Positions 55,134 through 63,632 of a DNA stretch of 64,000 nucleotides are shown piece by piece. A model generated the notes under the pieces. The model was given only the letters and a program-made list of their open reading frames with translations, did not search any database and had not been told where the DNA came from. The stretch is from the NCBI RefSeq assembly GCF_040833955.1, contig NZ_CP162134.1:62001-126000 (forward strand), in the 5' to 3' direction. Source of the stretch: Leptospira sp. WS60.C2. Its GTDB lineage: Bacteria > Spirochaetota > Leptospiria > Leptospirales > Leptospiraceae. The first letter of the stretch is position 1; the number at the start of each line of letters is the position of its first letter. The position numbers and the translations under genes are program-made.

Positions 55134-56674
55134 ATCAAAGTCGTCTTGGAATCAAGACGAAAGTATTTCTTACCACCATTGCTCTCTTAGGTGGTGTATT
55201 CTTTTTGGATACACTCATATTTTCTAAATTGTATTTTTTGTTTCCAAATGAAACAGAATGGGATTCTTCCCCTTGGTATAATTTTATTTACAAAACCAAG
55301 GAATTACAATCTTCAAAAGACAAACACCGAACGGTTGTGGTTGGGAGTTCTGTTGCATTGTATTCGATCTTACCTGATGAGTTGAATCGAAGAGAAGAAC
55401 CACAAACAAAGTATTCTTTTTTTTCCCACGTTGCGATGGCTCCAACAGATTTGTATTATTATAAGGAAGATTTACTTTCTACTAATCCAAATTTGGTGGT
55501 ATACCTTCATAATTTTGCAGATTTGCAGTGGGAATACATGGTCATGGAAAATGGATCTTTTGTGTTTCAGAAAGAGATATGGTTAAAACAATTAGCCGAT
55601 CGTTATCCAACGAAAACAATCTACCCAACTCTCTTCTTGAAAGACTATTGGAATCAAATTGATCGAAAGTCTTTTTCAAAATTAGTAACAAAATCATTAT
55701 TCTATGTAAGTCGATTCCGAATTTTTTTTTGGGATCCGGTGGTTGTCTTCATTGACAATCATTTCAGAAGTGGAAGAAAGTATCACTTATACCAAGGTGT
55801 GAGTCCAAAAGAGGGCATCTGGTCCAAAGGTTGGACAAAAGATACAGCAACGATTGAATGTATCGATCAAAAAGAATCTGAATCCATTTTCCTTCAAAAT
55901 GCAAATACCAAAATCGATTTTCGTTTTTTTGAAAACGAAAAGGATCTTAGATCGAATGCACCGATCCACAGCCAGTCGATTGTATTCCCAAAATCGGGAT
56001 GGACAGACATTCATTGGAGCCAATTGACTAGTGGCTCGAAACCTTGGAAAATTGTACAATTACAAGTCCAATCCGAACTTCCTACGGCTAAATCTGTGAA
56101 TTTAATACGGTATGGAAACGATGAGAGAGTTGGGATTCGATTGTCGCATTTTTTCTGTAAGTCGATTCAAACAGAAAATCGATCCTATTCCCGTGCAAGT
56201 TATTGGGACGACACTCGATTTACAAAAATGTCCTTGAATGAATTCAAAGAAGAATACTTTGAACGTATGATTCGCGATGCAGGAAATCGGAAGGAATTGT
56301 GGCGACTTCATGTGGTTCGGGAAGCAAAAAAGAATGTAAATCATGTAAAGTTTGAGCCTTGGTCAGAATACAATCGAATCATCCAACTCTCCGAATACTT
56401 TTATCAAAAGAAAATTCCGTTTGTCATCGTATTAAGCCCCGAAAATCCAATTGAGTTTGCTTATTATAAAGATTCACAATGGAGAAAAGATTGGATTTCA
56501 AATTTAAAAACCGAACTAGACAAACGTGGACAAACTCTGATTGACCACACATTAGCCGTTTCTGATGAAAGGTATTTTTTTGACCCTCACCACTTAACTT
56601 ACGAAGGTGCTAGTGTTTATAATTCGATCCTATCAAAGGCCATTGAACCTGCCATTCCCTCAAATCAAAACTAA
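55106..56674 (+). CDS. Large membrane-anchored SGNH-like protein
   Basis: A 522-residue protein with one N-terminal membrane helix (about 18-38) and an extracytoplasmic domain. The SGNH-like elements are GSSVALYS (80-82) and D-x-x-H at the end (Asp493, His496 in FFDPHHLTYEG), the same layout as the protein at 48701 but with an inserted domain of about 150 residues. Such AlgX/DUF1574-like proteins O-acetylate exported polysaccharides. It overlaps the GT2 gene by 28 bases and precedes the GT-C-like gene by 24 bases, so it belongs to the same glycan operon. Confidence 0.82.
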   Translation: METDSRVSINQSRLGIKTKVFLTTIALLGGVFFLDTLIFSKLYFLFPNETEWDSSPWYNFIYKTKELQSSKDKHRTVVVGSSVALYSILPDELNRREEPQTKYSFFSHVAMAPTDLYYYKEDLLSTNPNLVVYLHNFADLQWEYMVMENGSFVFQKEIWLKQLADRYPTKTIYPTLFLKDYWNQIDRKSFSKLVTKSLFYVSRFRIFFWDPVVVFIDNHFRSGRKYHLYQGVSPKEGIWSKGWTKDTATIECIDQKESESIFLQNANTKIDFRFFENEKDLRSNAPIHSQSIVFPKSGWTDIHWSQLTSGSKPWKIVQLQVQSELPTAKSVNLIRYGNDERVGIRLSHFFCKSIQTENRSYSRASYWDDTRFTKMSLNEFKEEYFERMIRDAGNRKELWRLHVVREAKKNVNHVKFEPWSEYNRIIQLSEYFYQKKIPFVIVLSPENPIEFAYYKDSQWRKDWISNLKTELDKRGQTLIDHTLAVSDERYFFDPHHLTYEGASVYNSILSKAIEPAIPSNQN

Positions 56675-56698
56675 CTCATTAGTCCTAGGAGAAACCAA

Positions 56699-57913
56699 AT
56701 GGTTTTAAAAAAATTAGACCCTATTTTTCAGTATTTAAACACCAAACAATGGTTTACTGTGATTTTATTTGTGATGGTTTGGGGATTGTCTACTATTTCC
56801 TATTGGAAAAAATATGAATGGAATCCGAGTTCTATGGTTAATTTTGGTCATGAATTTGCTCTACAAAATCAATCGGAAACACCTTCAAAAGCAGTTTTGT
56901 TCAAAGGAGAAGAGGGTGACCTTGGCGCAGGATATGACGGTCAGATTTTCTATTACTTTTCTAGACCACTTGCCAATTTCAATTTAGACTGGCCAAAAGG
57001 GTTTGATGAATCTTACAGAGCGCCTAGAATCGGCTATCCATTGTTAATCGCCATTTTTGGTTTATGCGGAAAAGGTTTTGCCATTTTAGGGATGTATTTT
57101 TGGAATATTTCCCTCATACTCATTTCTTATTTTTATCTTCGCAAATTATTGGATGAGGACACAAAACCTTATGCTGTCTTATATCTTCTTAGCCCATTCT
57201 CTTTAGGAAGTTACTACGTACTCGTAAGTGATTCTGTAATGGTTTCCTTACTCATCATTGCTTATTATTTTTATACCAAAGAAAAATGGGGTTTCTTCAT
57301 TTTATTATCGAGTTTGGCAATTCTTACAAAAGAACCTGCGTTGTTTCTTTTATTCCCTCTCGGACTTGCAGCTTTTTTTCGTAAAGATTGGAAACGAAGT
57401 ATCATTGTTGGACTCGTATTAGTCATACCTGTTTGTTGGCATTTGTATTTGTCTTATCGTTTCCCCAATTGGAGACCGGGTAGACTCACAGATTTTATTT
57501 TACCCTTGGAAGGTCTTATTTCTTATATGGAATCAATCTGGCGTCAGGTTGAGACGGGTTCTAGCTTGAAAGAACTTGCAAGGTTGTTTTCTCGATTCCC
57601 ACTGGTGATTCTCTTTTTCCTTGGTGTATTTTTACCATTTACTGGGAAAATTCAGAAAGGTTGGGAGTTCCGAATTTCGTTTTTACTCATCATGTTTATG
57701 GTTGGTACAGCAGGGTATTATCATTTTTGGTCTGTTTATGAAAATGTATCAAGAATGTTTACTTTGTCCATTCCCGTATTACTTTTATTAATCAATCATG
57801 ACAAACAAGTTCGAAAACAAGAATATATTCTAGTTACGATTTTGATTCTGATTTTGTTTTTGGTGAAGGTAATATTCATTTCCAAACAAATGAGTTATCA
57901 AGTCGGATTTTAA
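56699..57913 (+). CDS. Multi-pass membrane protein, GT-C-like glycosyltransferase
   Basis: A 404-residue protein with about ten membrane helices. The first extracytoplasmic loop carries GYDGQIFYYFSRP (Asp80), a motif shared by a broad family of putative GT-C transferases in bacterial glycan clusters; YRAPRIGYPLL follows, also typical. It would transfer a sugar from a polyprenyl-phosphate donor at the outer face of the inner membrane. It is the last gene of the surface-glycan operon; its stop overlaps the stop of the convergent pseudo-HtrA gene by four bases. Confidence 0.86.
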   Translation: MVLKKLDPIFQYLNTKQWFTVILFVMVWGLSTISYWKKYEWNPSSMVNFGHEFALQNQSETPSKAVLFKGEEGDLGAGYDGQIFYYFSRPLANFNLDWPKGFDESYRAPRIGYPLLIAIFGLCGKGFAILGMYFWNISLILISYFYLRKLLDEDTKPYAVLYLLSPFSLGSYYVLVSDSVMVSLLIIAYYFYTKEKWGFFILLSSLAILTKEPALFLLFPLGLAAFFRKDWKRSIIVGLVLVIPVCWHLYLSYRFPNWRPGRLTDFILPLEGLISYMESIWRQVETGSSLKELARLFSRFPLVILFFLGVFLPFTGKIQKGWEFRISFLLIMFMVGTAGYYHFWSVYENVSRMFTLSIPVLLLLINHDKQVRKQEYILVTILILILFLVKVIFISKQMSYQVGF

Positions 57914-59379
57914 AAATTAAATTCTTTAGCAATTTGAAAACTTTTTTTGGCTTCCTCGTTTAAGGAATTGATTTCCTCTTTTTGGAAAATGAGTTCAAAA
58001 CCGTCATTCATGACAAAGCGAATAAATGGAGTATTTGTATCATTGATCACGGAGCGTAATTCTTCTAAGGAACCAATCTCATGACCATTGACTGATTTCA
58101 AAATCAACTGGTGTGCGTTATGATATGCTTTGTTTCCTGATAGGGGGAGAACTTGCGACAAAAAGATCACTTTACCTTCTTTTGCATTTCGTTTGATGCG
58201 ATAAAAATCATTTAAGTATAAGAGCTCTTTGCTGACTCGATTTCTCCACTGGTTTCCATGTTCTGTGAGATAGTGTTCTGAAAGTTCTTGAAAAATAATA
58301 CCAGCTAACATTAGATATTTGGGAAGTTGAAATCTTGTGTTCCCATGTGGGATTCGAATCGACCACTCATTAAGTGGTTTTGAATCCATCTCGAGAGACA
58401 TTGGTTTTTTATTTCGGAAAATTTTAAGTTTGATTTTCTTTTCATGAGCTGAATCCGATTCGTATGTATTATGAAATAAATATGACATGTTTAATTTACC
58501 AAATTTTGGATGATCAAAGTAACCTTTGGGATCAATTTTAAAATTTGATACTTCTAATATCACATCTTCTAGTTGTAGGATACCATCGGCGGAAGATCCA
58601 GGATACACTTCTGCTACGAGTACTCCTAAATCGTCTTTCTTAAGACCAAAATAATTGCGAGAAGCACTATCTACTAAAGGTTTGTAACGAAATCCTTTGA
58701 ATGGAAATGATTTTCCTTCGATGAAATGTTTGATGGAAAAGGAAGGAATCATTTTCCCAATTCCATTCTCCTTGAATTGGTATAATATTCCTTGTGGGAT
58801 TCTAGATGTTGCATCTACGATGAGTTCTCCTACACCATCCAATTTTTCTTCTGACTGGATTTCGATATAGGGAAGCTCCACATAACCACTCGCATACGAT
58901 TCGATGTCCATTCGGATCAATCGAACTTTTTTCTCTTCTAAACTCCGCTGATCCTTACTTTCCATCACAAATCCCAGACCTGGCAAAAAAAGATCACTTG
59001 GAAATTGAACGATTTTTAAGTCTTTTTGAAATGATGGATCATTAATTTTTAAGAGGGCAAGACCTAAGTCTGCATCCATCCTTTCTAATTCTGCTGTAAA
59101 TACTTTTAAAGATTCAGGCTTTTTGACTTCAATGTTTGTATAAAAATAAACAGCTTGTGCTGGGACCAAAACTCGATTTTCCCCGATATAAATTCCTGTT
59201 GATTGGCGAATCTCAGGGATTTTAAATCTCCATGGTTGAATGTAGTTTGGATATAAAACAGTGACTTTGATCTGGAGAATCGAAGTGTCATTGATTCCAA
59301 CTGGGATTGGTTTACTTGTGATCGAATAGGAGAAGAGTAGAAGACTAATTGAAACAAAAATGGAAGAAAAGGATTTCAT
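57910..59379 (-). CDS. Degenerate HtrA-like protein (inactive trypsin domain plus PDZ-like domains)
   Basis: A 489-residue exported protein (signal about 1-22) that aligns along its length with the active HtrA-like protein encoded just upstream. The trypsin-like core is recognisable, but the catalytic residues are mostly lost: the His motif (TNAHVV) reads VPAQAV (Gln75), the Asp motif is kept (MDADLGLALL, Asp104), and the Ser motif (GNSGGP) is replaced by VDATSRIPQGILY. PDZ-like regions follow (GVLVAEVYPGSSADGILQLED near 255, and a second near the C-terminus with LILKSVNGHEIGSLEEL). Its start is adjacent to the stop of the active gene (zero gap). It is likely a regulatory or scaffolding partner. 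Confidence 0.87.
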   Translation of the reverse strand: MKSFSSIFVSISLLLFSYSITSKPIPVGINDTSILQIKVTVLYPNYIQPWRFKIPEIRQSTGIYIGENRVLVPAQAVYFYTNIEVKKPESLKVFTAELERMDADLGLALLKINDPSFQKDLKIVQFPSDLFLPGLGFVMESKDQRSLEEKKVRLIRMDIESYASGYVELPYIEIQSEEKLDGVGELIVDATSRIPQGILYQFKENGIGKMIPSFSIKHFIEGKSFPFKGFRYKPLVDSASRNYFGLKKDDLGVLVAEVYPGSSADGILQLEDVILEVSNFKIDPKGYFDHPKFGKLNMSYLFHNTYESDSAHEKKIKLKIFRNKKPMSLEMDSKPLNEWSIRIPHGNTRFQLPKYLMLAGIIFQELSEHYLTEHGNQWRNRVSKELLYLNDFYRIKRNAKEGKVIFLSQVLPLSGNKAYHNAHQLILKSVNGHEIGSLEELRSVINDTNTPFIRFVMNDGFELIFQKEEINSLNEEAKKSFQIAKEFNF

Positions 59380-60867
59380 TTATTTGCCTATTAAGTGATA
59401 TGTTTTTTTGATTTGTTCATCTGCTTTTTCTGATTCTTCTCGTTCTAGAATCATTGGCACTTGGACACCATAAAAATGAATCTTAACTATTTTCTCTTTT
59501 GTACTTTGTAATAAAGATTTGAAGTGGTTCAAGTTTTTTACTGTTGTTCCATTCACAGAAGAAACCACCATATTGAGATAAAAGTCAGAATGAGAATTGG
59601 ATGGATGTGACAACTTGCGATACAATACAACATCCTCTGCATCTCCATCCGATAGGTGAGAAGCATCGTAAAAACGATACACAAGCAAACTTCCTCCTTG
59701 CGTTTGGCCAGTTTTACTCCATGCCTCCAAAAGATCTCGATTGACTGTTTGAAAAACCAATCCTCCAAAAATAAAATATGGATACTCCTTTCCATAACTT
59801 GATCTTTGGTTTTCCATTTGAGGCATTTTTTTTGCGGGGAATGAGACTTGGATTTTCTTCTTGTTCCGAATCAAATCAAATCGAATGTCGTCGCCTGCAA
59901 ATTTGTTATCTATCACCTCTAAAAAATCAATCGAGTTTGTTTCTTGTAGGTTCCCGTTTTTTCCAATTTTACGTCCATCAATGGCGGTTAAGTAATCCCC
60001 TGCTTGTAAAAAACCATCAGCGGATCCTTGTTTGAAAACTCTTGTCACAAAAACACCTTCTTCTCCTTGTGGGATTCCGTAGAATTTGCGATGTGACTCT
60101 GAATAAGAATTTTGTGTTTGAATTCCAAGTTCAACATAACCGTCATAAACACCATCCTCAATGTCTTTTAAGAAATGATGGATGACATTAGTGGGAATGA
60201 TATAGCCAATGTTTTCTCCTTTGGTAGAAGCTTGAAAGGCAACTCCTACAACTTTCCCATTCTGTAAGGCAGGCCCACCGGAATTTCCAGGGTTTATTGC
60301 TGCATCCACCTGTACGACCAAATGACTATCAATCTGAGAATGTGCATAACTTGCTTGTTCAATTCTTGAAACAATCCCTCGGCTCACAGAAATTTTACTG
60401 CCACCAATGGGATATCCAATGATATCAACAGGACTTGCAAGTTCTGGAATACCACCTAACTCTAATTCTAGACTGTTTGCATAAAAGTTTGTATCTGGAA
60501 CCTCTAGGATCGCTAAATCACAATCATGAGCTATAAATAGAACTTTGACTTCATACCATTCGGTTTGGTTATTTCTCTGTGCTTCGATGAATTTTGCATT
60601 GGAGACAACATGGGCATTGGTTAAAATTCTATTGTTTGCGATGAGAAAACCAGATCCTGTTGAAGCTGCGATTCCAGAAGAGATCCAAGGTGAATAGGGA
60701 TCCTTTGCTTGCGAAAATACGCGGATTTGAACTACAGATTTCCTAATTTCGTCAACAGATTGGCTGCTCGATTCCGCTGAAATAAAAGGGGAATATAAAA
60801 ATAGAAAAAATAAAATAGTACTCGCAAAAGGGAAAGGGTTGGATAGAATTTTTTTCTGTTTCTGCAT
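59380..60867 (-). CDS. HtrA/DegP-like serine protease with PDZ domains
   Basis: A periplasmic trypsin-like protease with an intact triad: His in LTNAHVV, Asp in CDLAIL and Ser in NPGNSGGPAL. A PDZ domain follows (GVFVTRVFKQGSADGFLQAGDYL), then a C-terminal region with a second PDZ-like repeat (LNMVVSSVNGTTVKNLNHF). From the ATG at 60867 it has a textbook signal (QKQKKILSNPFPFASTILFF to ISA) and is 495 residues long. Upstream in-frame starts exist at 60885, 60918 and a GTG at 60954; none has a clear ribosome site. All overlap the divergent ATPase gene. HtrA proteases degrade misfolded envelope proteins. Confidence 0.92.
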   Translation of the reverse strand: MQKQKKILSNPFPFASTILFFLFLYSPFISAESSSQSVDEIRKSVVQIRVFSQAKDPYSPWISSGIAASTGSGFLIANNRILTNAHVVSNAKFIEAQRNNQTEWYEVKVLFIAHDCDLAILEVPDTNFYANSLELELGGIPELASPVDIIGYPIGGSKISVSRGIVSRIEQASYAHSQIDSHLVVQVDAAINPGNSGGPALQNGKVVGVAFQASTKGENIGYIIPTNVIHHFLKDIEDGVYDGYVELGIQTQNSYSESHRKFYGIPQGEEGVFVTRVFKQGSADGFLQAGDYLTAIDGRKIGKNGNLQETNSIDFLEVIDNKFAGDDIRFDLIRNKKKIQVSFPAKKMPQMENQRSSYGKEYPYFIFGGLVFQTVNRDLLEAWSKTGQTQGGSLLVYRFYDASHLSDGDAEDVVLYRKLSHPSNSHSDFYLNMVVSSVNGTTVKNLNHFKSLLQSTKEKIVKIHFYGVQVPMILEREESEKADEQIKKTYHLIGK

Positions 60868-61996
60868 GAGTTTATTTGAATCCATTGTATTCGGATCGGT
60901 TGCCTTCTTTTCTTTCATCACTGGCGTCGTATCCTTTAGAAAGAACCCTCGCACGGGAATGAAAACAAGTTTTTCGATCCTAGCTGGTTTTTTCTTTGTT
61001 GGTGATTTGACAATCTTACTTGATACTTTGTTTTTAAAAAACCAAATCTTAAACCATCCTCATGCGATCTCCACGTTTCTTGTTTTATTATCTTTTGTTT
61101 TGATTTTTTTTGGACTTCATTTCCCGACATTTTTTCGAAATTTTCCAAAACTTCTGATTGTCTCTTCATTTGTCTTTGGAATGGGAATGATGCTTCTGGT
61201 TGTTGACCTAGGATTACTCAATGAGGTGTATCCGGAAGCAAGTTTGATCCTTTTGAAGTATTATTATAACGCTTACTATGTGTTTACGTTTGTTATATTT
61301 GCATATTTGGTCATTGCAAAATTACGTTTTAATTTTCCAGCCATACAAACCTTTATTGAGTATATTTATTATGCGACTTTTTTCTCCTGTTTTTTCTTTT
61401 TAATCGTTTGTTATTATACTTTTCTCATACCACTGACCAGTTCTTATTTTTTGCATTTTTTTCTATTTCTAAACATATTGTTTTTGTTTTGTTTCATTGT
61501 GTTTTTATTTCATTATTCTTTTACGAAAGATTATCTCACACATCCGTTTTCTTTTTTATTTGAAAGATCTAAACAGATCTTTGAAGAAAAGATCCCAGCC
61601 AATCGTTTCAATTCTCGACTCATCAAGGAAAAACTTTGGAATTTGTATGAGAAACAAAATTGGCGTAAAACAATGGATAGTTTTTGGTTTCAAATTCTTG
61701 TAGATGAGACCTTAGACAACGCCTTGGAACACGGTGGAAAACGTGAGGATGATATCATTACAGTACATGTTTTTGAATCTCCTAAGTACATTGACGTGTA
61801 TGTGATCGATAGCGGGAAAGGATTTAATCCTCGGTTGATACCTAGCCCGATTGATTCTGATCGCAAACTTGTTACGGGTGGACGAGGAATTCATATCCTA
61901 AAAAAACTATTTATGGTAAGATGGAATTTTTTAGGTAATGAAGTGAATATTCGAGTTGATAAAACAAAAAGTTCCGACTGGAAAACGAATCTCTAA
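60839..61996 (+). CDS. Seven-helix membrane protein with RsbW-like histidine-kinase-type ATPase domain
   Basis: A 385-residue protein with about seven membrane helices in the first 230 residues, then a HATPase domain (about 270-380): the N-box LVDETLDNALEHGGK, DSGKGFNP and GGRGIHILKKLF. There is no HisKA phosphoacceptor domain, so it resembles membrane-bound RsbW/SpoIIAB-type serine kinases or anti-sigma factors rather than a sensor histidine kinase. The start is a TTG at 60839 with an AAAAGGG site six bases before it; an ATG at 60866 is an alternative without one. It overlaps the start of the divergent HtrA gene. Confidence 0.85.
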   Translation: MDRIFFCFCMSLFESIVFGSVAFFSFITGVVSFRKNPRTGMKTSFSILAGFFFVGDLTILLDTLFLKNQILNHPHAISTFLVLLSFVLIFFGLHFPTFFRNFPKLLIVSSFVFGMGMMLLVVDLGLLNEVYPEASLILLKYYYNAYYVFTFVIFAYLVIAKLRFNFPAIQTFIEYIYYATFFSCFFFLIVCYYTFLIPLTSSYFLHFFLFLNILFLFCFIVFLFHYSFTKDYLTHPFSFLFERSKQIFEEKIPANRFNSRLIKEKLWNLYEKQNWRKTMDSFWFQILVDETLDNALEHGGKREDDIITVHVFESPKYIDVYVIDSGKGFNPRLIPSPIDSDRKLVTGGRGIHILKKLFMVRWNFLGNEVNIRVDKTKSSDWKTNL

Positions 61997-62031
61997 TCGA
62001 AACTTTTTATAAAATTTATAGAGAAAGGTTT

Positions 62032-62565
62032 TTAATGTCCTTCAAATTCGCAAATGGAATACACATCAATTCCATAGGTGTCTTTGATTCTTTTAGCTCC
62101 ACCTAAATCTGGTAAGTTGATGATTGTCGAGCATTCGTGAACTTTTCCTTGTAAATTTTGGATGAGCTTAATAGATGCTTCCAAAGTTCCACCAGTGGCA
62201 ATTAAATCATCCATGATGAGTACTCTATCGCCAGGGGAAATGGCATCCGTGTGAATTTCCACATGGTCAACTCCATACTCCAAAGCATAAGATTCCGAGA
62301 TTGTATTCCCGGGTAATTTTCCTTTTTTACGAATCGGAACAAAACCAACACCCAGTTGAAAGGCAAGGGCAGCACCAGGAATGAAGCCTCTTGCGTCAAT
62401 CGCAGCAATTTTATTGAGTTTTGCATTTTGGTAACGTTCTACAAACATCCCAATGGTCAGTTGGAAACCCTCTGGATCGATGAGGAGGGAAGTGATGTCT
62501 CGAAACAAAATCCCTGGTTTCGGATAATCAGGAATGGTTCGAATCTTAGATTTAACAATGGACAT
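62032..62565 (-). CDS. apt: Adenine phosphoribosyltransferase
   Basis: A 177-residue purine-salvage enzyme that makes AMP from adenine and PRPP. Visible are the N-terminal [15 protein letters not shown] typical of APRT, the [10 protein letters not shown] region, and the PRPP loop [13 protein letters not shown]. The ATG at 62565 gives the normal family length; a longer frame to a TTG at 62601 would run into the htpX terminator and is rejected. The space for its promoter, between that terminator and the start, is only about 40 bases, so the promoter probably overlaps the hairpin. Confidence 0.95.
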   Translation of the reverse strand: MSIVKSKIRTIPDYPKPGILFRDITSLLIDPEGFQLTIGMFVERYQNAKLNKIAAIDARGFIPGAALAFQLGVGFVPIRKKGKLPGNTISESYALEYGVDHVEIHTDAISPGDRVLIMDDLIATGGTLEASIKLIQNLQGKVHECSTIINLPDLGGAKRIKDTYGIDVYSICEFEGH

Positions 62566-62602
62566 AAATGGATGAAACCAAGGAAGACTAGGGTCTTGCA
62601 AT

Positions 62603-62630
62603 AAAAAAAGGCCAGCAATTGCTGACCTTT
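62603..62630 (-). terminator. Rho-independent terminator of htpX
   Basis: On the minus strand a 10-bp stem (AAAGGTCAGC with GCTGGCCTTT, one G-U pair) and an AATT loop are followed by a T-run. It lies 27 bases after the htpX stop and separates it from apt. The plus strand also has T-rich sequence after the hairpin. Confidence 0.85.
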
Positions 62631-62656
62631 CAGTTTGTTTTTTTTGATGAGAAAGA

Positions 62657-63547
62657 TTATCTCATTTGTTTGAGAGCAAGGATTCGGTCCTCTAAAGCTG
62701 GGTGAGTTGCAAAGAGAGATAAAAATCCACCTTTTTTAGAAGAGATTTTGAAGGAAGCAATCGCTTCTCCTCTCGGGTCTTCTGGCATCTCAACCATTTG
62801 TCTGAGTGATTCAAGAGCCGAAATCATGGATTCTCTACCAGCTAATTTGGCACCACCAGCATCGGCACGGAATTCTCTTTGGCGAGAGAAGTATGCCACT
62901 GCCATAGAGCCTAGGATGGAGAAGACAATATCGAGAACAATCGTCACAACGATTCTAACGATATGGGCCATTTCTTCTTTCACGGCATTTGCCGCGACAT
63001 AGGCGATGATACGAGAGATAAACATGGCAAATGAGTTCACCACACCTTGGATGAGAGTAAGAGTGACCATGTCTCCGTTCGCTACGTGTGACAATTCGTG
63101 AGCAAGCACACCCTCTAACTCTTGTGTGTTCATACGATTGAGAAGACCTGTCGACACAGCAACCAGTGCATTTGATTTGCTTGGTCCAGTCGCAAACGCA
63201 TTCACTTCTGGGGATTCATAAATACCCACTTCTGGCATAGGAAGGTGAGCCCTTTGTGCCAAAGATTGTACACGACGATACACGTCCATCTCATGCGCAG
63301 AGGCTTGTTTTGGATCGATGATTTTGACTCCCATCGTCCACTTTGCCATCATTTTGGATAGTAAGAGGGAAATAAAAGATCCCGCCATACCCCACATTAA
63401 ACAGAATACAATGAGTTGCGTTAGATCCAAACCAAAAGCTCGGATGCTAAATCCCATCGATCCCATGAGGGTAGTCACGATGGAAATCGTTGTCATAATC
63501 AAAATATTGGTTAACAGGAAAAAACCGATTCGTTTGATCCAAGTCAT
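62657..63547 (-). CDS. htpX: Membrane zinc metalloprotease HtpX
   Basis: A 296-residue M48-family protease of the inner membrane that degrades damaged membrane proteins together with FtsH. Two N-terminal helices (about 8-28 and 38-60) are followed by the zinc motif [12 protein letters not shown]; two further helices come after the active site, then the conserved [13 protein letters not shown] with the third zinc ligand. The C-terminal [14 protein letters not shown] is the family signature. With HtrA nearby this end of the window is rich in envelope quality control, although they are not one operon. Confidence 0.96.
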   Translation of the reverse strand: MTWIKRIGFFLLTNILIMTTISIVTTLMGSMGFSIRAFGLDLTQLIVFCLMWGMAGSFISLLLSKMMAKWTMGVKIIDPKQASAHEMDVYRRVQSLAQRAHLPMPEVGIYESPEVNAFATGPSKSNALVAVSTGLLNRMNTQELEGVLAHELSHVANGDMVTLTLIQGVVNSFAMFISRIIAYVAANAVKEEMAHIVRIVVTIVLDIVFSILGSMAVAYFSRQREFRADAGGAKLAGRESMISALESLRQMVEMPEDPRGEAIASFKISSKKGGFLSLFATHPALEDRILALKQMR

Positions 63548-63632
63548 AGGAAATTGTTCTCCTTACGGTTCTTAGCGGAACCTACACATTAGACTGAAAT
63601 GGTAAGATTCTTTGCAAAAGATTACAAGCAAT

